From positions 1-8,059 of the forward strand of contig DPIB01000195.1 in assembly GCA_003522805.1 (NCBI GenBank): a stretch of DNA of 8,059 bases, written 5' to 3'. The stretch's first letter is position 1; each line of letters starts with the position of its first letter. The notes under the pieces were generated by a model. The model was not told the origin of the DNA. It did no database searches and saw only the letters and a list, made by a program, of their open reading frames with translations. Origin of the DNA: Fervidobacterium sp. Lineage in GTDB: Bacteria > Thermotogota > Thermotogae > Thermotogales > Fervidobacteriaceae. The translations under genes were made by a program, and so were the position numbers. Below, in pieces: positions 1-5,594 of the stretch.

Positions 1-13
1 AACATTTACTCTA

Positions 14-38
14 CTGGTCAGTATAAACCCCCGACCAG
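14..38 (-). other. Weak stem-loop downstream of the membrane-protein gene
   Basis: CTGGTC (38-33 on the minus strand) and GACCAG (19-14) can pair over 6 bp with a 14-nt or shorter loop just after the stop codon at 44. No U run follows, so it is at best a poor terminator. The window ends before more can be judged. Confidence 0.3.
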
Positions 39-43
39 CGATC

Positions 44-1030
44 TTATTCCCTCAAAAATAATGCCATTGAAGCACCAATGGGAGCGATGATGTCAATAAA
101 TATAGAAGCACACAGACTCAATACGAATTGAATAAGTGCCGCTTTTATTCCAAACAACCCCTCCATCTCCTCATAGAAAGTTTTCGCTCTCACCTGTACT
201 GTTTCAACATCTTTATCTTTTTCCATCAAAGCAATACGCTTATCTATAACAGTATTCATTTCCGCTTGCTTTGTATTGATAAATCGTTCTGCTACTTCAA
301 TATACCACAAAGTATTTTTATAGTCAACCGATCCTTCCTCAAATTTAGTTAAATCTGATTTAAGTCTACTCAAAGTTTCTTTTTTATTTTCTATAAGTTC
401 TCTCGTCCCATCTATCTGTTTATTATACTCATCAAGGATAGTGTTCTGTGTATTTTCTGTTTTTTCATATACAGCTTTTTCTACAAACATTTCTTTCTGA
501 GCGTTGTACATACCAATAGAAGTACTTGCCATACTATATACGGTTACTATAGCCCACAGAATAAACAATCCAGCTCCCGAAGCAATCTTTTTTCTCTGGA
601 AAAAGTATACCATCATAGAAGCCGCAGATACCATAAATATAGACATAAGGATAGAAATAGTAAATCCCCAAACCACAGGATAACTTTCAATGAGATATCG
701 AGAAGTGTTTCTGATACTTACAGCAGAAGCTCCTATAGAAAGTAATCCAAAGATAATACGAAGGAACTTAATTGAGATTGAATGTTTTACTATTGGTGTC
801 TTTTTTACGATACGTTTCTTTTTTTCTTGCACAAATGTTTTTTTGATAGTATATCCTTTTTTGCTTGGATCATATTTAATAAGTCCATCTCGAAGAAGAG
901 ACTTCAACATATTATCCATCTTACGGTCGCTTTCAACCCAAAGAGCATCTTTAATGTATGATTTATTATACACCCCTGTAGCAAGGAGTTCTAATACCTT
1001 TGTCCGTAACTCCTGTTCTGTCATTCCCAT
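44..1030 (-). CDS. Winged-helix-like / four-TM / coiled-coil membrane protein
   Basis: A 328-aa protein of unknown function with clear domains. Residues 1-65 look like a winged helix: helices MTEQELRTKVLELLATG, YIKDALW and DRKMDNMLKSLLRDG, then a wing-like IKYDPSKKGYTIKK. A very basic linker (69-82) follows. Hydrophobic segments at about 88-106, 119-144, 150-172 and 297-325 predict four membrane passes. Residues about 180-290 are highly charged and helical (coiled coil) between the third and fourth. With four passes, the N-terminal domain and the C-terminus lie on the same, probably cytoplasmic, side, while the coiled coil lies across the membrane from the 144-150 loop's opposite face or re-enters; topology is uncertain. 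ATG 1030 has AGGAG six bases upstream. An earlier in-frame ATG at 1060 sits in the terminator stem without a ribosome-binding site. It has its own promoter, P3. Confidence 0.72.
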   Translation of the reverse strand: MGMTEQELRTKVLELLATGVYNKSYIKDALWVESDRKMDNMLKSLLRDGLIKYDPSKKGYTIKKTFVQEKKKRIVKKTPIVKHSISIKFLRIIFGLLSIGASAVSIRNTSRYLIESYPVVWGFTISILMSIFMVSAASMMVYFFQRKKIASGAGLFILWAIVTVYSMASTSIGMYNAQKEMFVEKAVYEKTENTQNTILDEYNKQIDGTRELIENKKETLSRLKSDLTKFEEGSVDYKNTLWYIEVAERFINTKQAEMNTVIDKRIALMEKDKDVETVQVRAKTFYEEMEGLFGIKAALIQFVLSLCASIFIDIIAPIGASMALFLRE

Positions 1031-1054
1031 AGATATCTCCTGTAGATAAAATAA

Positions 1055-1080
1055 TGGCATAGAGTTTACACCCTATGCCA
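1055..1080 (-). terminator. Intrinsic terminator-like hairpin after the HNH gene
   Basis: Arms TGGCATAG (1080-1073) and CTATGCCA (1062-1055) pair over 8 bp with a 10-nt loop, followed by a U-rich tail TTATTTTAT. It would end or reduce transcripts coming through uvsX and HNH. A transcript begun at P3 starts inside the first arm and should not form the full hairpin. Confidence 0.7.
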
Positions 1081-1081
1081 C

Positions 1082-1110
1082 ATTATACTACCATTTTTGA
1101 AATGTGTCAA
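1082..1110 (-). promoter_or_regulatory. Promoter P3, perfect consensus (TTGACA / 17 bp / TATAAT)
   Basis: Minus strand TTGACA (1110-1105), a 17-bp spacer and TATAAT (1087-1082) match the housekeeping consensus at every hexamer base with ideal spacing. The spacer is the last coding part of the HNH gene. Transcription should begin near 1075, within the first arm of the adjacent hairpin, giving a leader of about 45 nt before the 328-aa gene. Confidence 0.88.
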
Positions 1111-1474
1111 TACCTTCGTACTTAAAAAATCGTTTAACTACTTTTGCCAATAACCCATAAAAAAGATGAATGTTTTCGTATCGAAGAATATCATGACATA
1201 TTGTATGACACAGTCCACACAATATCATATAATCTTCACGCCTTTCATTTGGTACCGTTGAATAACGGATGTGGTGAATACTGAACCTTAGGCGCTTCCA
1301 CTTCTTTTTTCTAGGCATCCATTTCCAACGCTTCCTACCACATATCTCACATCGACATTCTTTATCATCTAAAATGGATTGTGATTTTCTCCTCCAGTAA
1401 TTTGTTCCTTCATATTCTTTTACAGAGTTACAATGCTCTGGAGGCAGTATTTCCTTTTTTTCTCTAGGCATCAC
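1088..1474 (-). CDS. HNH endonuclease
   Basis: A 128-aa protein with a recognisable HNH module: C42-x2-C45 (CEICG), a very basic stretch (KRWKWMPRKKKWKRLR), FSIHHIRY with the catalytic H67-H68 pair, and LCGLCHTICHD with C86-x2-C89 plus H90 and H94. Such proteins bind a metal and cut DNA. In phages they may be free-standing homing endonucleases, packaging-linked nickases or recombination nucleases; position right after uvsX would suit homing or a recombination role. The start is GTG 1474 or ATG 1471, both inside the 64-aa gene. No good Shine-Dalgarno sequence is present, so translation probably depends on coupling. The 3' end contains promoter P3: the -10 box directly follows the stop codon. 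Confidence 0.85.
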   Translation of the reverse strand: MMPREKKEILPPEHCNSVKEYEGTNYWRRKSQSILDDKECRCEICGRKRWKWMPRKKKWKRLRFSIHHIRYSTVPNERREDYMILCGLCHTICHDILRYENIHLFYGLLAKVVKRFFKYEGIDTFQKW

Positions 1475-1658
1475 ACATCACTTTATATTTCAAAAGTAAA
1501 GTTTTTACCTTTTCATATGCGATAGGATCAAACTCTTTCAACTGATACTGTGCTTCTAAAGCAATCAAATCACGTTCAATTTCTCTTTTTAAATCATCAA
1601 TTATGTTTTCATAATATCCTTCATCGTCATCTTGTTCATCATCCCAATGATCTGTCAT
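1464..1658 (-). CDS. Small acidic hypothetical protein (64 aa)
   Basis: I do not recognise it. ATG 1658 lies three bases after the uvsX stop, with GAGGAGG inside the last uvsX codons as ribosome-binding site. The first 15 residues are almost all acidic (DDEQDDDEGYYE). A long amphipathic helix follows (NIIDDLKREIERDLIALEAQYQL), then a short second helix ending VKTLLLKYKV. The shape suggests a small helical, possibly coiled-coil, partner protein. The acidic head could mimic DNA or bind a basic partner such as the HNH protein encoded next, but nothing in the sequence proves this. It overlaps the start of the HNH gene by 8 to 11 bases, so the two are likely translated together. Confidence 0.72.
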   Translation of the reverse strand: MTDHWDDEQDDDEGYYENIIDDLKREIERDLIALEAQYQLKEFDPIAYEKVKTLLLKYKVMCDA

Positions 1659-1661
1659 ACT

Positions 1662-2771
1662 TTATTCCTCCTCATCTGCGAATTTTGGTGGACGGGAAAC
1701 TGCCACAGCATCTTCAAGTGCTTCCCATTTATCTATCACCCTTCTATCAAGTTCCTTTTGCAATCTGTTGCTACCGATGTATTGAATAAGTTCATCTCGG
1801 GACATCTCAATACCATCCCAATCAAGACCCGCTTCTGCACGTTTAAGGAGTTTACCTGTATCAGAAGAGCGGAGATCATACAGAAAATCTATACAATCTG
1901 CTACATTATCTATACCGTATGTGAATACAATAGAAACATAACAGCTACGAAATGGACGTGGGTGTCTCACCTTTTCTGCGGTTACTTTAAGTGTAATACC
2001 TGTAGGACGATCATCAGAACCTTCTTTCTGTCGTACTTTACTTAAAATACGAACCGTTTCATGGAATCCTATAGCACGACCACCAGATACTCTATCTTTT
2101 GGAGCATACATACCTGCTCCAACATTATCACGTACCTGTGATATAATGTACAACATAGCATTTTTCTTTTCAAGTTTGGATTCAAGTCCCCGAAAGAATT
2201 CCTGCGATAAGAATTTTTGGAAGTTTAAAGCATACGTTCCGTCATCGAATTCTTTTCCTCTATCAAATGCTTTATGTCGTTTGTCCTTTCGTTCAAGAGT
2301 TGCTTGATCGGTAATTGAATCCAAAGAGTCTAGTACATAAATTCCACATTCATCTGGTTGAAGAGAATCAAGCCACTTATGTACGTCATATTCAAAATCT
2401 TCTACGGTTACAACTTCTCTTTCATTTTTCTCTGGAGGAGGAAACATATTGAATCCATAAAGCGTTTCTGTATCTATGGTGTTACCATATTCGGGATCAC
2501 AGTATCGCCATCGAAATTTATCCTTATATCGTGCATAACTTGATGCAATAAGTTCCGTTGCTTTGTATGACTTTGCTGTTCCAGATGGCCCGTGATCTCT
2601 ACACACAGTTCCAGCGGGGTAGCCCATACCAAAACCAATTTTTTCTCCACCACCAACTACTATATCAAGTAGAGTTGAACCTGTGGGAAAATAAATTTTA
2701 GGTTTTTCTTTTTCCTTTTCTTTTGTTGCCAATGTAGCTTTCCTTAATTGTGTAAGTTGTTTATCATCCAT
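1662..2771 (-). CDS. uvsX: UvsX/RecA-like recombinase
   Basis: A 369-aa RecA-fold ATPase. The P-loop is GPSGTAKS (61-68), with Ala where the usual second Gly stands; T4 UvsX likewise departs there (GPSKSFKS). E94 in CDPEYG matches the catalytic glutamate of RecA, IYVLDS (144-149) is Walker B, and SQVRDN (211-216) corresponds to the RecA motif-C/loop L2 region, followed by DRVSGGRAIGF (226-236). The C-terminus is acidic (FADEEE), as in RecA and UvsX. The protein should form filaments on ssDNA and drive strand invasion in phage recombination-dependent replication and repair. It follows the ssDNA-binding gene after a hairpin and lacks an adjacent ribosome-binding site. Its last codons GAGGAGGAA-TAA supply the ribosome-binding site of the next gene. 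Confidence 0.9.
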   Translation of the reverse strand: MDDKQLTQLRKATLATKEKEKEKPKIYFPTGSTLLDIVVGGGEKIGFGMGYPAGTVCRDHGPSGTAKSYKATELIASSYARYKDKFRWRYCDPEYGNTIDTETLYGFNMFPPPEKNEREVVTVEDFEYDVHKWLDSLQPDECGIYVLDSLDSITDQATLERKDKRHKAFDRGKEFDDGTYALNFQKFLSQEFFRGLESKLEKKNAMLYIISQVRDNVGAGMYAPKDRVSGGRAIGFHETVRILSKVRQKEGSDDRPTGITLKVTAEKVRHPRPFRSCYVSIVFTYGIDNVADCIDFLYDLRSSDTGKLLKRAEAGLDWDGIEMSRDELIQYIGSNRLQKELDRRVIDKWEALEDAVAVSRPPKFADEEE

Positions 2772-2818
2772 AGCAATAAAAGCCCGTGAGCTTTATACCC
2801 ACGGGCTTAACTCCTTTA
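2769..2818 (-). promoter_or_regulatory. Hairpin-separated ribosome-binding site of uvsX
   Basis: AAAGGAG (2817-2811) overlaps the stop of the ssDNA-binding gene but lies 39 nt from the uvsX ATG (2771). An 11-bp stem (2808-2798 with 2790-2780, AAGCCCGTGGG arm, one G-U pair, 7-nt loop) fills most of the gap. When folded, the effective spacing is about 10 nt. No other Shine-Dalgarno sequence precedes the ATG. The same hairpin followed by TTATT could also act as a partial terminator. Confidence 0.68.
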
Positions 2819-3769
2819 CCGCTTACGTGCGGCTTTCACACACGACATGTACATACGTTCGGGGCAGTCATCACATTCTTTGTGATCCCCGTGTACAGCG
2901 TCTCCAAACGGAAATCCGTGTGGGCAATCAGTATCAGAGGAGGTTGCTTCCTCTACCGGTTCTTCTGTAGGTTCTTCGTCTACAGGGTTATCTTCCGATT
3001 CTGTATCAGGAATATCGGTAGGACGTTCAATTTTAGGAGAATCATCATCGTCATCTTCATCACCTCCACCAATACCCATCATAATGTTCTCAATTTCCTC
3101 GTAGGATTTCAGCTTAATACACTGGTCAAGAGGAATTGCATCTTTTGCAAACTGTGTTACCGGTTCTGCGCGGTTTACAAAAGTAATACTTGACGGCTGA
3201 ATGAATTCGTTTCCGTTAAAACTGTCCTTAGCTCCAAGTACCGATACAGTAAGACCATCTTTGAGTGAAGGGAAAAACTTTCCGGGGAAATCGGTAGCAC
3301 AATACTTATCAGCAGTTTCAAGAGGCTTCTGGAAATACTTGATGTTGGTTTCAAAAAGCTGAACACCAGCACTCCTATCAGCATTGTCAACTACGTTATA
3401 GAAAACTCGGCGACGTGCATAAAGGGCTTCATTAGTAGCTTTATCCCCTTCTTCTTTTGCCGCTTTTGCCGCTTCACAAATAGGGCAGGGTTTGCCATAC
3501 TGAGAAGGGCAGATTACACTACGCTTTCCGGGGCCAATGTTCCTGTGAACATACAGTACAAGATTGTAATCACTATTCCCCTTCTGATAACGTCCCTGTA
3601 CTACAAGAGGATGCATATTTGTAGTGATAGTATACGGAATGATTTCAATGCGATTCATTCCTTCTTTAAGTTTGAAGAATTTTACTTCACGATCTCCAAA
3701 ATCAAGTCCTGTAAAGTTACCACCACCGGCGGTTGCAATTTCTCTACGATTACCCCAATTCTCTTCCAT
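2816..3769 (-). CDS. Single-stranded DNA-binding protein, T4 gp32-like
   Basis: A 317-aa protein, close to T4 gp32 (301 aa). H75, C87, C95 and C98 (spacing H-x11-C-x7-C-x2-C) reproduce the gp32 zinc-binding set, with YARRRVFYNVVD (117-128) next to it in the DNA-binding core. Residues about 236-280 are very acidic, as in the gp32 tail that recruits replication and recombination proteins. Unlike T4, a second cysteine/histidine cluster follows (C282, H293, H296, C299, C302, C310) and the protein ends basic. It should coat ssDNA and work with the UvsY- and UvsX-like neighbours. ATG 3769 is chosen because AAGGAG lies seven bases upstream; the frame stays open to a TTG at 3775 that is too close to it. 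Its stop TAA overlaps the AAAGGAG assigned to uvsX. Confidence 0.88.
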   Translation of the reverse strand: MEENWGNRREIATAGGGNFTGLDFGDREVKFFKLKEGMNRIEIIPYTITTNMHPLVVQGRYQKGNSDYNLVLYVHRNIGPGKRSVICPSQYGKPCPICEAAKAAKEEGDKATNEALYARRRVFYNVVDNADRSAGVQLFETNIKYFQKPLETADKYCATDFPGKFFPSLKDGLTVSVLGAKDSFNGNEFIQPSSITFVNRAEPVTQFAKDAIPLDQCIKLKSYEEIENIMMGIGGGDEDDDDDSPKIERPTDIPDTESEDNPVDEEPTEEPVEEATSSDTDCPHGFPFGDAVHGDHKECDDCPERMYMSCVKAARKR

Positions 3770-3780
3770 ACACAAACTCC

Positions 3781-4215
3781 TTATTGATTCAGTTTATCAC
3801 GAGCACTATCCATGCCCTGTGAATTATAATAACTCGACAACTGCAATTTTACAAGGTTGTCGATACTCTTACGAACATCTTCTATACTTGCTACAGATGC
3901 ATACATAACATTTACAGCTTCTTGTGCTCGAATCAAAGCATCTTTTGCTTCAAGTACTTGCGTATCGGTATTTACCAAATCAGTATAAACAGCTTCTGTA
4001 GCCTTTACATCTGTTGGAGGATTTCTCCTGTAATACAAAGAACGTGCTGATACGGTAGCTTCATAATTCTGTTTTGCTCTATCCAGTTCTGTTTTTGCCT
4101 GAGCTAGAGCATCCAAATAATAACCATACTTTGACGGTTGAATTACATTTTCTTCATCCAACCTCAACTTATCAATCTCTCTATCCTCAGAGAGATTGCC
4201 GAATTCTTTAATCAT
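3781..4215 (-). CDS. UvsY-like recombination mediator protein
   Basis: The 144-aa size is close to T4 UvsY (137 aa). The layout also matches: a short acidic N-terminus, a KYGYYLDALAQAK helix (29-41), a helix ending in SARSLYYRR (56-64, compare KARLDYYSG in T4), a charged linker, then two long helices (about 76-126) ending with SIEDVRKSIDNL. T4 UvsY forms a ring that loads the UvsX recombinase onto ssDNA covered by gp32. The next two genes encode exactly those partners, which is the strongest support. The start ATG 4215 has AAAGGAGGG five bases upstream. The stop TAA lies in TAAGGAG, the ribosome-binding site of the following gene. A generic coiled-coil protein is the alternative. Confidence 0.7.
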   Translation of the reverse strand: MIKEFGNLSEDREIDKLRLDEENVIQPSKYGYYLDALAQAKTELDRAKQNYEATVSARSLYYRRNPPTDVKATEAVYTDLVNTDTQVLEAKDALIRAQEAVNVMYASVASIEDVRKSIDNLVKLQLSSYYNSQGMDSARDKLNQ

Positions 4216-4825
4216 TAGAACCCTCCTTTACAATTTCATTCATCAGATAATGCATCCTCCTATCTACCATATTATAAGGATAATCTTCTTGTTTATCCCA
4301 CCAACCACAATTAAATTTTCCTTCTGGACACCCATACTGGAAAACACAATTCGGAACACAACACACTGCAAGAGCTTCAAAGAATGGATCACCACTTTCC
4401 CACATCTTTCTTACAATGTCAAGTACCTTTTTTCTTGTAGGTGCCCACGCTCTATAACATAATCGTTGTCGAGCTTCTGCAATAAAAGATTCCGCAGTAT
4501 GGTCATGAGTGAAGAAACACGTCTCTTCTTCATTACGGGGCTTTCCAGTCCAATCAGGACGGGAGCTTTCCACATACGGTTGTGGATGTCCTGTAGTAGC
4601 TCTAAGCAGTTGTCGGGTAACAGACTTGTTAGCATCAGTATCAATTATACGAAAATGCACCGACCGTACTACACTATGATTCTGAATAAACAAATTGATG
4701 TAATAATCTACAAGAGCATCTTTACTATCAGGTACTTTCTTGAGACTTTGTTTACCAAGTGTAGTTGCTATAGCCTCCTGAATATCAAGAAGAGGATATT
4801 CATTGAGTATACGAAGTGTAATCAA
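4208..4825 (-). CDS. ThyX-like (flavin-dependent thymidylate synthase-related) protein, divergent
   Basis: A 205-aa protein resembling phage ThyX relatives. The segment R75-ATTGHPQPYVESS-R89 recalls the ThyX signature RHRxxSxNxxSxR, but H and the second R are missing and there are two extra residues. RLCYRAW (121-127) resembles the later ThyX RLC-x-RA region. The tail is cysteine-rich (C155, C156, C160, C166, C173, in CVPNC, YGCPE and NCGWW), which suggests a metal site. Position after dut and a DUF3310 gene supports dUMP methylation, but loss of the signature arginine makes activity uncertain. The start is TTG 4825: GAGGAG lies eight bases upstream, TTG overlaps the preceding TGA, and the first in-frame ATG is far inside. 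The end overlaps the next gene by 8 bp. Confidence 0.6.
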   Translation of the reverse strand: MITLRILNEYPLLDIQEAIATTLGKQSLKKVPDSKDALVDYYINLFIQNHSVVRSVHFRIIDTDANKSVTRQLLRATTGHPQPYVESSRPDWTGKPRNEEETCFFTHDHTAESFIAEARQRLCYRAWAPTRKKVLDIVRKMWESGDPFFEALAVCCVPNCVFQYGCPEGKFNCGWWDKQEDYPYNMVDRRMHYLMNEIVKEGSND

Positions 4826-5046
4826 GTAGTAGACTCCTCAATAAGTTTGTTAAGATACACCTGTGCTTTATTAAGGTCCTCAATGGGATTATCCTTCTTT
4901 TCATACCGCCAAAGATACTTTAGCACGTTTCCTTTAAGATAACCACAAAATGCTTCCTTTGTCATAGATGCTTTAATTGCATCCCAACACTGCATCCCAC
5001 CAGATGTATAGTGGGATGGATGGTTTACCCGGTCTTCTTTTCCCAT
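4822..5046 (-). CDS. DUF3310 family protein (T7 gp1.7-like nucleotide kinase candidate)
   Basis: This 74-aa protein carries the DUF3310 signature: VNHPSHYTSGGMQCWDAI (7-24), a central FCGYLKGNVLKYLWRYEKK (33-51), and the closing EDLNKAQVYLNKLIE. Phage members are widespread; T7 gp1.7, which acts on dGMP and dTMP, is commonly linked to this family, so a nucleotide-kinase role is possible but not shown here. The start is set at ATG 5046, seven bases after AAGGAGGT. A longer frame would begin at 5094, but that ATG lies inside the stem of the hairpin and has no ribosome-binding site. The stop TGA overlaps the TTG start of the ThyX-like gene, indicating coupling. Confidence 0.85.
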   Translation of the reverse strand: MGKEDRVNHPSHYTSGGMQCWDAIKASMTKEAFCGYLKGNVLKYLWRYEKKDNPIEDLNKAQVYLNKLIEESTT

Positions 5047-5063
5047 TATAGATACCTCCTTAT

Positions 5064-5099
5064 GTACTGTGAAGAGGACAATCTTCCTCTCCACAGTAC
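5064..5099 (-). promoter_or_regulatory. 15-bp stem-loop in leader of DUF3310 gene
   Basis: Arms 5085-5099 and 5064-5078 pair over 15 bp with one G-U wobble and a 6-nt loop. The hairpin lies between the dut stop and the AAGGAGGT site of the next gene. No U tract follows on the minus strand, so a terminator is unlikely. An RNA-stabilising or processing element, or a translational control structure, is more plausible. Confidence 0.7.
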
Positions 5100-5117
5100 G
5101 TTATGTCCATATTCAAC

Positions 5118-5585
5118 TTATTCTCCTGTTGATCCAAATCCTTTATCACCTCTTTCTGTTTCACTAGAAAACTCCTCTATTTCGATAGGATGCACGTTTG
5201 GTATCATATATACAATACCTTGTGCAATACGTTCTCCTTTTTTAACTACATAATCAACCCTTCCTTTATTATATAGTTTAACTTTAATAGCTCCTTGATA
5301 TGAGGCATCTACAACCCCCGCATTACTTGCTTCTATGTTTTTATTAAAAGCAAGCCCCGACCTACTTTTAATAATAAGCACCGGTTTTTCATATGGGGTG
5401 CACAGGGGAATTCCATCCCATGCTATACCAGTATCCACGATAACATGACCACCATTTTTTATAGTGTACTCATGCAACGAGTAAAAGTCAAGTCCAGCAT
5501 TAGTAATATCATCATTCCCAAATACAGGAATTATTGCATCTTTATGTAATTTCTTGAATCCTACAGACATCGCCATTTTTTCCAT
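5118..5585 (-). CDS. dut: dUTP diphosphatase (trimeric dUTPase)
   Basis: All five motifs of the trimeric family are visible in 155 aa: AGLDFYS (30-36), SRSGLA (74-79), GVVDASYQG (90-98) with catalytic-site D93 and Y96, GERIAQ (117-122), and the C-terminal arm R145 with GFGSTG (149-154). The enzyme hydrolyses dUTP to dUMP and pyrophosphate, keeping uracil out of DNA and supplying dUMP for thymidylate synthesis. ATG 5585 is preferred over the in-frame TTG at 5588 because AAGGAG lies five bases upstream of the ATG and only two from the TTG. The downstream DUF3310 and ThyX-like genes fit a thymidine-nucleotide cluster. Confidence 0.96.
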   Translation of the reverse strand: MEKMAMSVGFKKLHKDAIIPVFGNDDITNAGLDFYSLHEYTIKNGGHVIVDTGIAWDGIPLCTPYEKPVLIIKSRSGLAFNKNIEASNAGVVDASYQGAIKVKLYNKGRVDYVVKKGERIAQGIVYMIPNVHPIEIEEFSSETERGDKGFGSTGE

Positions 5586-5594
5586 CAAATCTCC

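Noticed and set aside
14..30. TATACT on the minus strand in the loop of the hairpin at 14-38, resembling promoter P1
   Set aside because: The position 17 bp upstream reads AATAAG, so there is no -35 box and no extended -10; the rest of the next gene is outside the window.
1031..1060. N-terminal extension of the membrane protein to an ATG at 1060
   Set aside because: The codon lies in the terminator-like stem with no ribosome-binding site; ATG 1030 has AGGAG six bases upstream.
1632..2045. A 137-codon open frame on the plus strand across the uvsX region, and similar long plus-strand frames at 690-1049, 2786-3193 and 4466-4942
   Set aside because: They are antisense to well-supported genes, show no family motif, are rich in residues typical of reverse-complement frames, and lack convincing ribosome-binding sites.
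2780..2808. Reading the hairpin before uvsX purely as a strong terminator
   Set aside because: The U stretch is short (TTTTATT with the stem end), no promoter is seen between it and uvsX, and the SD on the far side is otherwise unexplained; partial termination remains possible.
5047..5094. N-terminal extension of the DUF3310 protein to an ATG at 5094
   Set aside because: That ATG is buried in the 15-bp stem and has no Shine-Dalgarno sequence, while ATG 5046 has AAGGAGGT at ideal spacing and gives the usual family N-terminus.
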